A DNA stretch of 64,000 bases from Neobacillus endophyticus. Lineage in GTDB: Bacteria > Bacillota > Bacilli > Bacillales > Cytobacillaceae. Below, piece by piece: positions 9,289 through 17,694 of this stretch (position 1 is the stretch's first letter; each line of letters starts with the position of its first letter). The stretch covers positions 992,001-1,056,000 of the forward strand of contig NZ_JABRWH010000001.1 in assembly GCF_013248975.1 (NCBI RefSeq). The letters run 5' to 3'. The position numbers were made by a program, and so were the translations under genes. The notes beneath the pieces were generated by a model, which was not told where the DNA came from, ran no database searches, and worked only from the letters and a program-made list of their open reading frames with translations.

Positions 9289-9993
9289 CTATATTTCCTC
9301 TCCAGATATGGCTACACTTTGCCGCTCAGGGATAAACCTATGTCCGTTCCATTTCAAAACGGTTTGGACATATCCCAGACCATCCGCATTATACCTACCG
9401 GCAATTCGCTGATACGCTTCGAGTTCAAAGGTGCCATCCCGATTATAATCAATCGGATATAACCCTGATAATGGATTTACCCAGCCGGTTATAGGAGCTT
9501 TCAACACTCCTTGGCTTGAATAAATTTCGGATAGATAGTCCTTTCCTTTATAAGTAAGATCCAACATATACTTTTCTTTCAGCGTATAACTAATCACTTC
9601 TGCCTTGTATTGATTTTCGTAATTCACAGCATACTTGAGTGATTCATTAAAAATATCGGAATCAAATATTTGGACGATATGGCCGCTGATCGAAGAAAAT
9701 ACATACGCGTAAATAGCACCACCACTTCCTCCGGTATCGATGGCCACTAATATGTCGTCTCCCTTATTGCCGGTAAAGTCCCCCAAATACAAGGTTGGAC
9801 GGTAACCCGCATTATTCTTAAAAGGAATGTGCTCTGTATGATGGGTTCTGCCATTTTGGATTACCAGCGTAATATTTCTCCAAAAAGGGCTATCAGGTGT
9901 TTTCATTGCTGTCAGCAGGACACTGTCCATTACCCCGTCTCCATCTATATCACCCCTTTTGACCGCCACAATGGAAGGTTGATTCTGCCTCAT
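9289..9993 (-). CDS. VCBS/FG-GAP-like repeat protein
   Basis: A 234-residue protein with calcium-loop-like segments GDIDGDGVMD near residue 14, LGDFTGNKGDDILV near 70 and IDYNRDGTFEL near 183, typical of VCBS/FG-GAP repeat proteins found in Bacillus. There is no signal peptide, which is unusual for a fold mostly found in secreted proteins, though the Bacillus members often lack one. ATG 9993 follows GAGGGGTG. The gene is divergent from an MFS transporter. Role unknown. Confidence 0.75.
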   Translation of the reverse strand: MRQNQPSIVAVKRGDIDGDGVMDSVLLTAMKTPDSPFWRNITLVIQNGRTHHTEHIPFKNNAGYRPTLYLGDFTGNKGDDILVAIDTGGSGGAIYAYVFSSISGHIVQIFDSDIFNESLKYAVNYENQYKAEVISYTLKEKYMLDLTYKGKDYLSEIYSSQGVLKAPITGWVNPLSGLYPIDYNRDGTFELEAYQRIAGRYNADGLGYVQTVLKWNGHRFIPERQSVAISGEEI

Positions 9994-10145
9994 TTTTCAT
10001 CCCACCCCTCTTTCATACTTTATAGAATCATATGTAGGAATAAGTCAGAGCATGATGTACACAATTTGTATACTTTTTTTCGAAAAGAAATTGGATAAAT
10101 ATGTTAAAATAAACACAGGTCTTTTTGAAAGTGGAGGCAATGGGA

Positions 10146-11417
10146 ATGAATTCTTTAAGAAGTAATAATCGCCCCTTCCTAACCGAAAAGCTTTGGACGG
10201 CAAAATTTATCACTCTATGGCAAGCACAGCTTGTATCGACTTTCGGTGATGCCTTTTATAATATCGCACTTGGTGTTTGGACACTTGCTGCCACCCATTC
10301 CACTGCCTATATGGGAATTCTTCTTGGCATAAGTTCTTTGGCAGGAGTATTGGTTTCACCTTTTGCAGGAGTATGGGTCGACCGACTAAACCGAAAACGA
10401 ATCCTCATTTTAATGGATGTCATCAGAGGAATATGCATCGTACTTGTTGCTTTAGCTGCCTTTCAAATGGTTATAAAAATTTGGATGGTGACCATTGCAG
10501 GAATCGTTCTTGGCGTATGCGGTGCCATCTTCAGACCAGCCCTTAATTCCGTGATTCCCGACCTGATACCGGAGGCAAAAATAGAGAATGCCACTTCAGC
10601 CTTTTCCATTGTTTCAAGCAGTGCCAATATGTTCGGAAGTGCTTCAGGCGGGTATTTGCTGCAGTTGTTAGGCGCACCTTGTCTGTTCTTTATAAATGGA
10701 TTTTCCTATCTATTTTCCTGTCTTTCTATTTGTTTTATTAAAATTCCAACGATAAAAAAAAGAAGTACACAGCATTTTATGGAGGATTTGAAAAGCGGCT
10801 TCCAGTATATCTGGAATTTCGAAGGATTGCGATCCTCTCTTATCTTGGTGGCCTCTTTTAATTTTTTATCCTACATAGCCGTTATTCTTTTTCTGCCTTT
10901 CTTTCAATTTACTAACGGGCTTGGCATCGGGAAATATGGGCTCACAATGGGATGTTTTATGTTTGGCGCCATGGCAGGCTACATTTTGATGACCATTTTA
11001 AAGATCCCAGCCAACAGCAGATTTATGTTCTTCATCCTATCTGTCATTGCTTCAAATATCTTTCTGATTCTATCCGTCCATATACGTTTATTCATTCTGA
11101 TGGCTCTATTTGTTTTGGCAGGTGGCTTTTTTAATGCCATCATCAATGTCATGCTGCTCTCCATTATACAAATCTCTACTCCACAAGAAATGCGGGGCAA
11201 GGTCCAATCATTTGTATCGATTGCAAGCCAAGGGCTGACACCGATTGCCATGGCTGCGGGAGGGATTCTGGGCAGATATTTTTCTATTAAACTGATTATT
11301 ACATTAGCTTTTTTTATGGTGATTGTGGTAACAATTCCCTTCGCCTTTAACAAGCGATTCCGTACTTTTATGTCTTTAGAAAATCAACACGTTACGGGCG
11401 AAAGAGCTGTTACATAG
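10146..11417 (+). CDS. MFS transporter (MFS_3-type permease)
   Basis: A 423-residue twelve-helix major facilitator of the enterobactin-exporter-like type. The loop after helix 2 has the signature GVWVDRLNRKRILI. GTGGAGG (10131-10137) is too close to the ATG at 10140 and fits the ATG at 10146, which is chosen; the TTG at 10125 is unlikely. Family members export small molecules or drugs; the substrate cannot be read from sequence. It converges with the sulfatase maturase gene, leaving ten bases between stops. Confidence 0.87.
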   Translation: MNSLRSNNRPFLTEKLWTAKFITLWQAQLVSTFGDAFYNIALGVWTLAATHSTAYMGILLGISSLAGVLVSPFAGVWVDRLNRKRILILMDVIRGICIVLVALAAFQMVIKIWMVTIAGIVLGVCGAIFRPALNSVIPDLIPEAKIENATSAFSIVSSSANMFGSASGGYLLQLLGAPCLFFINGFSYLFSCLSICFIKIPTIKKRSTQHFMEDLKSGFQYIWNFEGLRSSLILVASFNFLSYIAVILFLPFFQFTNGLGIGKYGLTMGCFMFGAMAGYILMTILKIPANSRFMFFILSVIASNIFLILSVHIRLFILMALFVLAGGFFNAIINVMLLSIIQISTPQEMRGKVQSFVSIASQGLTPIAMAAGGILGRYFSIKLIITLAFFMVIVVTIPFAFNKRFRTFMSLENQHVTGERAVT

Positions 11418-11427
11418 CTTGTAAACA

Positions 11428-12621
11428 TCAGCAAGTTTTTCCATGTTTTATAAGGATGTCTTTCATAAGAGAAACCGGTAATCCCGCTTGCAAAAGCTGT
11501 TTCATCACTTTCATGTACGGTGAAATATGCTTGAAGAAGTTTTTGTATGAGGCACATAAATAATTTAATCCTTGCTCCTTTTCCTCGGAAACAAGAAATC
11601 TATTTTTCGGGCACTCGCCATGGCAGGCAAAGCGAAACTCACAATTTTGGCAGACGCGGGGAAGGGTACTCCGCTTTTTCCTGCCAAAATCACGCTGAAA
11701 GCGCTGATCGGCCGCTTCCATTAATCCGTCCTTAATGTTTCCTAATCGATATTCCGGTGAAACATAGTGATCGCAGGAAAATAAATCACCATTGTGTTCC
11801 ATCACTAAGGCCCTGCCGCACTCTTCAGCAAATAGGCAGATAGACGACGGAATACCTGCCCAAGCGGCCAAGGCCCATTCAAAGTTCATAACGAAAACAG
11901 AGCCGATGTCCTCCCGCACCCATTCGTCAAAAATGGAGATCAGGAACTCACCATACATTTCCGATTCTACCGTCCAGGGGGACACGTCAAATCTGCATTC
12001 TTCCCGTTCTACCACAGGGATCAATTGAATATATTGAATACCCTGCTGTTTGAAAAAGTGATAGATTTCAAGCGGCTTATAAGCAGAATGTCTTGTGACA
12101 CAGGTTAGAACGTTATATTCGACATGATGTTTTTTTAATAGCGACAGCCCCCTCATTACCTCATGAAAGGTGGGCTTTCCTCCTCGGTCAAACCGGTACT
12201 GATTATGAATGGCTTCCGGACCGTCCAAGCTGAGGCCCACCAGAAAATGGTGGGCAGAAAGAAATTCACACCACCGATCCGTTAAGAGGGTTCCATTCGT
12301 TTGAATCGTATTTTTGATTTGTTTCCCGCCGGCATATTTTTTCTGCAATGAAACAGCTTTTATAAAGAAATCGAGCCCCATTAAAGTTGGTTCGCCGCCC
12401 TGCCAGGCAAAGACCACTTCCTCTGTGTCCTGGGAGGCGATATATTGCTGAATATACATCTCTAGCACGTCATCAGGAAGACGGAAGGAATGATTTTTAG
12501 GATAATTTGATTCTTTTTTGGTGTAAAAGCAATACTCACAATCCAGATTACACATAGGTCCAGTCGGCTTAGCAAGAAGGTGAAAATGATGGCTCTTTCC
12601 CAATGAATTTCTTCCCTTCAT
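11428..12621 (-). CDS. Anaerobic sulfatase-maturating enzyme (radical SAM/SPASM)
   Basis: A 397-residue radical SAM enzyme. The [4Fe-4S] motif CNLDCEYC gives C24, C28 and C31; the SPASM region near the C-terminus has C-rich segments (CQNCEFRFACHGECPK) for auxiliary clusters. The SAM-binding WQGGEPTL and the GLSLDG strand are typical of anSME, which converts the active-site Cys or Ser of sulfatases to formylglycine. Its ATG shares a base with the stop of the sulfatase gene just upstream (TGATG), so the two are translationally coupled. That arrangement makes the sulfatase its substrate. Confidence 0.95.
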   Translation of the reverse strand: MKGRNSLGKSHHFHLLAKPTGPMCNLDCEYCFYTKKESNYPKNHSFRLPDDVLEMYIQQYIASQDTEEVVFAWQGGEPTLMGLDFFIKAVSLQKKYAGGKQIKNTIQTNGTLLTDRWCEFLSAHHFLVGLSLDGPEAIHNQYRFDRGGKPTFHEVMRGLSLLKKHHVEYNVLTCVTRHSAYKPLEIYHFFKQQGIQYIQLIPVVEREECRFDVSPWTVESEMYGEFLISIFDEWVREDIGSVFVMNFEWALAAWAGIPSSICLFAEECGRALVMEHNGDLFSCDHYVSPEYRLGNIKDGLMEAADQRFQRDFGRKKRSTLPRVCQNCEFRFACHGECPKNRFLVSEEKEQGLNYLCASYKNFFKHISPYMKVMKQLLQAGLPVSLMKDILIKHGKTC

Positions 12622-14828
12622 CAGTGATATTGCGTCATTCCATTGATTGTAATGCGGATCAGATCCCTTTTACTTTTTTTAAAAAAAGGACCAGCATCTA
12701 ATTCAATGATCACTTTTTCAATTTGTCCGCTAAAGGGGAACTCCGGCACGGGGTAGCTGGTGCTGACGGGTGTCAATCGATCCTGGCCAATATCTAATCC
12801 CTCAACTGAAAGCACAAATGGCAATGTCCGCGGCATATAAACACTGCCCCCCTCCTGACCATTGATCAAAAGTTTGCCTATTCCATTAGTGATCAGCCCG
12901 CGATTAAAGGTAAACTGAATGATTGAATAACCTGCGGGTACTATCATAGAAGATTGGATTCGATAAACAGTGCCAATGAAATTATATTCATAGATTAATC
13001 GGTTATCTTTGATATACAAGGTATATCCGCTTGAATGGCTGCCATGAGCGATTAAGACACCCTCTGCTGCGTCATTGGAACGATAGATGGGAATCGTGAT
13101 GGAGTAGGAGGACAAATTGATATTAGGTGCTGCACTTGATGGCAAATGCGCCATCCCAGGATAAAAAATAAATGTGGTTCTTCCCTCCTGAAGGCCTTCA
13201 TACCCATTTAGCGGCGGCTGATCAACCATAGGCAGGACGCCATATTTCTTTGCTTCCTCCCACCATATGGCCGTAAGCTCATTTAATTTCCCCGGATATT
13301 TTTCTGCCAAATTAAACTTCTGTGAAAAATCTTCGTCCACATGGTATAGCTCCCAATGATCCTGCTGATAAGGAATGCCTGGCTGATGATACGTGACCGC
13401 TACCCAACCATCATGCCAAATGGCTCGGTGCCCCAGCATTTCAAAATACTGAGTGGTTCTTCCTGATGGAGCATTCGGTTCGGTCAAAGTCTCTTTTATA
13501 CTGACCCCGTGAAACGGCATTTGCGGAACCCCTTCCACTATTTTCGGTGCTTCAATATGGAGAAGGTCCAGTATGGTAGGTGTAATGTCCACGGCATGAT
13601 AAAATTGCTGGCGAATCGAGCCGCGATCAGGAATCGTTCGAGGACAGTGTACAATAAGAGGAACATGTGTGCCGCCATAAAACGTATCTTGCTTATAATA
13701 CTTAAAAGGAGTATTGGCTGCCTGAGCCCAGCCTTTAGGATAATTGGAATCGGTTTGCGGTCCCCCAATTTCATCAATATGTTTGTACAGTTCATTCACA
13801 CTTTCGATGATGCCATTGAAATAGGCAGCATCATGAATAGAACCGTTCCAGTCGCCTTCCTGACTGGCGCCATTGTCGGAAAGTAAAACAATCATCGTAT
13901 TGTTAAGCAGATTTTTGGAGGTTAAGAATGCAAGCAGCCTGCCCACTTGCTGATCAGTGTGAGTCAGAAATCCGGCATATGTCTGTTGAAACTTGCTAAA
14001 CAATGTTTGTTCTTTCCATGTCAATTGATCCCACGGCTTTATGCCTGGATTAGCCTCCACGAGTTCTGTTCCAGGTGGGATGACGCCCATTTCCATCTGC
14101 CGTCTGAACCTTTCCTCCCTAATATAATCCCAGCCCTGATCATATACCCCATCATATTTGTCGATAAATTCCTTTGGCACCTGATGGGGCTCATGTGTTG
14201 CCCCGAAGGCCACATACAGGAAAAAGGGACGGTTTGGTGTAACCGAAAGATGATCGGTTAAAAATTCCATCGCTTTATCCATCAGATCCTCTGATAAATG
14301 ATAATTAGGTTTATCAGGCCTAGGCACCCGGTGATTATCGTATACCAAATCCGGCTCATATTGATCCGTCATTCCTAATAAAAAGCCGTAAAATCGGTCA
14401 AAGCCCTTGGAAAGCGGCCAGTTTTCAAAGGGTCCGCTTGATGCAGCTTCATGGCCTGGAACGAGGTGCCACTTCCCAACCATATAGGTCGCCATCCCAT
14501 TTAGCTTTAGAATCTCTGCCAGAGTGGCAGCTGTATTGGAAATGCCTCCCCGTTTATTTGGGTACTCGGGGCCCCAATCGATTTCCGTAATCATCCCAAC
14601 CCCCACTGAGTGGCAGTTCCGCCCCGTTAATAGACAGGCACGGGTAGGCGAGCACAACGGAGTGACAGTAAAGTTGTTGTACCGCAGACCATTTGCAGCT
14701 AATGAGTCAATATGAGGTGTTTCAATCTCAGAGCCGTAACAACCTAACGCAGAGAAACCCACATCATCCAAAACAATACAAATGACATTTAGATCCGCTT
14801 GGTTTTTAAAACCTTCCTTCATTCTCAT
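12621..14828 (-). CDS. Arylsulfatase, Cys-type
   Basis: A 735-residue sulfatase of the alkaline-phosphatase superfamily. The formylglycine site is C59-S-P-T-R within LCSPTRACLLTGR; metal ligands D21 D22 lie in VLDDVG, and further ligands in LLSDNGASQEGDW. It hydrolyses sulfate esters. Residues after about 560 form an extra beta-sandwich (concanavalin-like) domain. No signal peptide is visible, matching cytoplasmic maturation by the coupled anSME. ATG 14828 follows AGAAGG; the TTG at 14849 has no site. The two genes form an operon. Confidence 0.93.
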   Translation of the reverse strand: MRMKEGFKNQADLNVICIVLDDVGFSALGCYGSEIETPHIDSLAANGLRYNNFTVTPLCSPTRACLLTGRNCHSVGVGMITEIDWGPEYPNKRGGISNTAATLAEILKLNGMATYMVGKWHLVPGHEAASSGPFENWPLSKGFDRFYGFLLGMTDQYEPDLVYDNHRVPRPDKPNYHLSEDLMDKAMEFLTDHLSVTPNRPFFLYVAFGATHEPHQVPKEFIDKYDGVYDQGWDYIREERFRRQMEMGVIPPGTELVEANPGIKPWDQLTWKEQTLFSKFQQTYAGFLTHTDQQVGRLLAFLTSKNLLNNTMIVLLSDNGASQEGDWNGSIHDAAYFNGIIESVNELYKHIDEIGGPQTDSNYPKGWAQAANTPFKYYKQDTFYGGTHVPLIVHCPRTIPDRGSIRQQFYHAVDITPTILDLLHIEAPKIVEGVPQMPFHGVSIKETLTEPNAPSGRTTQYFEMLGHRAIWHDGWVAVTYHQPGIPYQQDHWELYHVDEDFSQKFNLAEKYPGKLNELTAIWWEEAKKYGVLPMVDQPPLNGYEGLQEGRTTFIFYPGMAHLPSSAAPNINLSSYSITIPIYRSNDAAEGVLIAHGSHSSGYTLYIKDNRLIYEYNFIGTVYRIQSSMIVPAGYSIIQFTFNRGLITNGIGKLLINGQEGGSVYMPRTLPFVLSVEGLDIGQDRLTPVSTSYPVPEFPFSGQIEKVIIELDAGPFFKKSKRDLIRITINGMTQYH

Positions 14829-14979
14829 CACCCGCCTTCTTTTAGGCAATCTGACAAAGTGCTTCAGGGTATTTGCAAATGTATATTACTAATTTATTAA
14901 TATGGATTTTTTAATATGAACTATAAAAGGATTTTCAGTTTTTCCTTAAATTCCATTTTCATTTGTGGGAAAATGGAAT

Positions 14980-15618
14980 TTAAGAGGCGATAAAGGGTGT
15001 TTTATGAATATACGCTTTGTTATCCATTTGACTGATGATAAAGCTTGCTATTTCTTTATTTGTAATGAATGATCCTGGCATATCGGTAAAACTGACTTTG
15101 ACTGGATTGCTTTTCACGGCTTCTCTCACAAAAGGGAGCCTAATTAACGTCCAGTCAAGGTCTTGATTTTCCAACAGAATGTTGAACTCTTCTTTTTTAT
15201 TTATTATCATTTTGGAAAAAAACACTTCAAACATTGTGGCTCCAATCCGATTTAACAGGCTTTTTTTATCCCCTTTAATGGTAAGTGAAGCTCCTGTCAC
15301 TCCTATATATCGCTTCATTTTCTTTTCTTTCATTACTTTAAGTATTTGGCTTGTAACCCTGCTATATATTGGCGTATCTCTCATACGTTGCCCAAAGCAA
15401 TTTATGACGATGTGACACCCTTCCAGCAGTTGTTTTATTGCCTCTATATTCACTACATCCCCTTTCACAACCTCCATTTTATCATCACAGATTTTTATTT
15501 TATTAGGACTTCGAACAAGCATACGAACTTGGAAGCCATTTTTTAACGCTTCTGAAGCTAAAAAGCGGCCAACCTTACCAGTGCCGCCAATTAAAGCAAT
15601 TTTATATGGATGATCCAC
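14980..15618 (-). CDS. NAD(P)-binding oxidoreductase (atypical SDR, NmrA-like)
   Basis: A 212-residue Rossmann protein with the dinucleotide motif GGTGKVGR at its N-terminus and no canonical YxxxK pair, as in the atypical SDR/NAD(P)H-binding group. AGGAGGG lies before the GTG at 15618, which gives MDHPYKIALIGG; the longer frame from 15639 would place the ribosome binding site inside the gene. It is divergent from the ArsR regulator with 162 bases between. Substrate unknown. Confidence 0.83.
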   Translation of the reverse strand: MDHPYKIALIGGTGKVGRFLASEALKNGFQVRMLVRSPNKIKICDDKMEVVKGDVVNIEAIKQLLEGCHIVINCFGQRMRDTPIYSRVTSQILKVMKEKKMKRYIGVTGASLTIKGDKKSLLNRIGATMFEVFFSKMIINKKEEFNILLENQDLDWTLIRLPFVREAVKSNPVKVSFTDMPGSFITNKEIASFIISQMDNKAYIHKTPFIAS

Positions 15619-15744
15619 ACAATCCCTCCTAATAATCACCTGAAAAATTCCACCTTATTGCTTTTATTAAAGGTTTTGTATTTTTCTTTATATACTACCA
15701 CAGGTCACCTAAATTTTATTATTTACATCCATTTATACCTAAAA

Positions 15745-15781
15745 TTGACATATCATTCGTACCGATTATATAATAGTTCTA
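15745..15781 (+). promoter_or_regulatory. SigA promoter giving a leaderless arsR-type transcript
   Basis: Perfect TTGACA (15745-15750), 18-base spacer, perfect TATAAT (15769-15774). The expected transcription start, six to seven bases downstream, is the A of the ATG at 15781. No Shine-Dalgarno sequence precedes that ATG. Confidence 0.75.
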
Positions 15782-15793
15782 TGATTATTGAAC
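15773..15793. promoter_or_regulatory. Likely ArsR operator 1 (autoregulation)
   Basis: A 21-base element with half-sites ATAGTTC and TATTGAAC that overlaps the -10 box, start site and first codons of the ArsR gene. It matches the reverse complement of the element at 16098-16118 at 18 of 21 positions. Confidence 0.65.
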
Positions 15794-16071
15794 AAAGAGT
15801 AAAAGATGAACAGTTAGTACGAATATTTAAAGCATTGGCTGATCCAACAAGACTCGAGATTATCCGAACTTTATACAGGAGCGGACGGGAAATGAATTGC
15901 GGAGAGGTAGGTGAACAATGCGAAGCATCAAAATCCAATGCCTCCTATCATTTTCGATTATTACGCGAGGCAGGACTCATTGTCGTTCGTAAGGAAGCTC
16001 AGTCAAAACTCATCAGATTAAATCTAGAAGTATTTGAAAATTATCTCCCTAGTTTCCTAACAACCCTATAA
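15781..16071 (+). CDS. ArsR-family winged-helix regulator
   Basis: A 96-residue ArsR/SmtB-type repressor: ALADPTRLEIIRTLY (helix 1-2) and a recognition segment EASKSNASYHFRLLREAGL. The cysteines (MNCGEVGEQCEAS) flank the recognition helix, but no classic metal-binding pair such as ELCVCDL is present, so the signal may be organic or redox rather than metal. ATG 15781 coincides with the predicted transcription start. The following MFS gene shares the same operator, which makes the exporter the probable target. Confidence 0.88.
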   Translation: MIIEQRVKDEQLVRIFKALADPTRLEIIRTLYRSGREMNCGEVGEQCEASKSNASYHFRLLREAGLIVVRKEAQSKLIRLNLEVFENYLPSFLTTL

Positions 16072-16089
16072 GATAGGGAGATTTTTTTT
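16064..16089 (+). terminator. Terminator overlapping the ArsR stop codon
   Basis: Stem CCCTAT / ATAGGG (16064-16069, 16073-16078) with the TAA stop at its centre, followed by a run of T to 16089. It separates the regulator from the MFS gene. Confidence 0.75.
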
Positions 16090-16097
16090 ATCTCATT

Positions 16098-16118
16098 GTT
16101 CAATAGTTATTGAACTAT
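16098..16118. promoter_or_regulatory. Likely ArsR operator 2 (MFS promoter)
   Basis: Inverted repeat TTCAATA / TATTGAA around a 2-base centre, inside a 21-base element that is the near-copy of the element at the ArsR start. It lies 22 bases before the MFS start codon. Confidence 0.65.
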
Positions 16119-16139
16119 AGAATTAAGGAGGAACCCTTT

Positions 16140-17324
16140 ATGAAAAACATTTATTTACTTTTTCTTATCATGTTTGCCATTGGCACAGATACCTTCATTG
16201 TTTCCCCGCTGCTGCCAACATTAGAAAACGCCCTGCATATTAAACCTGAACATTTAGGATGGATTGTGGGGGCTTATGCGATGGGATATGCTTTATTTGC
16301 TATTTTCATAGGTCCATTGTCGGATGGATGGAATCGAAAAAAAGTATTGCTAATCGGCTTAATCTGCTTCGCCACTGCCACTTTATTTTGCGGATGGGCT
16401 TTTAATGAATGGTCCATATTGCTGTTCCGCCTATTAGCTGGCATGAGCGCCGCCATGGTAGCCCCTCAAGTTTGGGCACTGGTTCCCGCCCTTGTCGATC
16501 CCAAGGATATTATAAAAGGAATCGGCATCGCGGCTGCAGGGCTGTCTTTCTCTCAATTTATCGGGGTCCCATTGGGAAGCTTCTTGGCAATGGAGCACTG
16601 GTCCACACCCTTTTACATACTTGGAGCCTTTTCCTACGTTTTAGCCATCTTTTCAGTTTATCTACTTCCAGAACTTACACCCAGCCAGAACCAAACTGTC
16701 CACCCATGGACGAGATATAAACAGCTATTCTCTTCAACTCAGAGTATTCCCGGCTTCCTTGCTTATCTGCTTTTTCAAATTGGAAACTTTGGATCGTTCA
16801 CGATGATTGGACTTGTGCTTCACGACTTCTATCACTTATCCCTGTTTGGCATCGGCACTACGATGATCTTACTTGGCGCCGGAAATTTACTTGGCAGCTT
16901 TTCAGGAGCCGCTTTGACAAAAAAATTTAGTACCAGAACCGTGTTTTACTCTGGCATATTTAGCTTGGTGCTCCTTTATTTAGTTCTTTCAACTCTTCCA
17001 CTTATATCAATTTTTGCTGCATGTTTTCTAGTTGTCTTTACCCTGGGAGGAATTTTATTTCCCATCATGATGAGCTCATTACAATCCCTCCAGCCATCTT
17101 TAAGGGGAACCATCTCCAGTTTAGCAAGTGCTGTCATGTATGCCGGCGCTTCTATTGGCTCCACCTCCACCGGATGGTTCTATCATGCTCTTCATGGTTT
17201 CCATGCAGTGGGGCTCTTTACAGTGATATTCTTCCTGTTATCGGTCATCTTTTTTGGAAAAAGCAAATTCTTTAAAAAGAAGATTTGCCCAGCGTTCTCT
17301 AGTTCCTATAAAGCGGAGCTCTAA
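16140..17324 (+). CDS. MFS transporter (DHA1-like exporter)
   Basis: A 394-residue twelve-helix transporter with the motif A loop GPLSDGWNRKKVLL between helices 2 and 3 and LAGMSAAMVAPQVWALV further on, as in drug:H+ antiporters. AAGGAGG precedes ATG 16140; the TTG at 16110 lies in the operator and is rejected. The operator shared with the ArsR gene suggests derepression by the compound it exports. The stop is directly followed by a 52-bp-period repeat. Confidence 0.88.
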   Translation: MKNIYLLFLIMFAIGTDTFIVSPLLPTLENALHIKPEHLGWIVGAYAMGYALFAIFIGPLSDGWNRKKVLLIGLICFATATLFCGWAFNEWSILLFRLLAGMSAAMVAPQVWALVPALVDPKDIIKGIGIAAAGLSFSQFIGVPLGSFLAMEHWSTPFYILGAFSYVLAIFSVYLLPELTPSQNQTVHPWTRYKQLFSSTQSIPGFLAYLLFQIGNFGSFTMIGLVLHDFYHLSLFGIGTTMILLGAGNLLGSFSGAALTKKFSTRTVFYSGIFSLVLLYLVLSTLPLISIFAACFLVVFTLGGILFPIMMSSLQSLQPSLRGTISSLASAVMYAGASIGSTSTGWFYHALHGFHAVGLFTVIFFLLSVIFFGKSKFFKKKICPAFSSSYKAEL

Positions 17325-17328
17325 AACT

Positions 17329-17478
17329 TTGAAGGACAAATACCTTTTTAATATCTGTGAAACTGTCCTTCATCTTCGCTATGAAGGACAGGGGGCCCTT
17401 CTGACAAACTCAAAATTGTCCTTCATCATCACTATGAAGGACAGCGAGCCTTCTTGCGATCTCAAAAATGTCCTTCAT
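17329..17478. repeat. Short 52/53-bp-period array of inverted-repeat cores
   Basis: Two perfect cores, TGTCCTTCAT - 7 nt - ATGAAGGACA, lie at 17364-17390 and 17417-17443. A right half-core (17329-17338) and a left half-core (17469-17478) flank them in register at 52-base steps (53 once). It lies in the convergent space between the MFS gene and the S53 protease gene. Confidence 0.85.
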
Positions 17479-17558
17479 CATCACGATGCGGCCGATAAAA
17501 ACATCCTTCATTACAGTTGGGCTCCGTGCAATTGAATGGAATACGCAATGAAAGGAAA

Positions 17559-17596
17559 GGATCCGGCAGCCGCTAAACTGGCCAAATGCCGGATCC
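17559..17596. repeat. 10-bp inverted repeat
   Basis: GGATCCGGCA (17559-17568) and TGCCGGATCC (17587-17596) are perfect reverse complements with an 18-base loop. No T-run follows on either strand, so it is not a clear terminator. Confidence 0.6.
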
Positions 17597-17644
17597 TCTG
17601 AGTTACTCCTGACTTCTAAAATACATCGCTGCTCTAGACAAATT

Positions 17645-17681
17645 AAAAGGCTGCCCAGCGAATAAAGTCTTAAGGGCAGCC
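17645..17681 (-). terminator. Terminator of the first S53 protease gene
   Basis: Stem GGCTGCCC / GGGCAGCC (17649-17656, 17674-17681); on the minus strand TTTTAATTTG follows. Confidence 0.85.
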
Positions 17682-17694
17682 GCGTTTTTGTATT

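Noticed and set aside
17541..17606. Short frame ATGGAATACGCAATG... encoding 21 residues
   Set aside because: No ribosome binding site, and the sequence is dominated by an inverted repeat.
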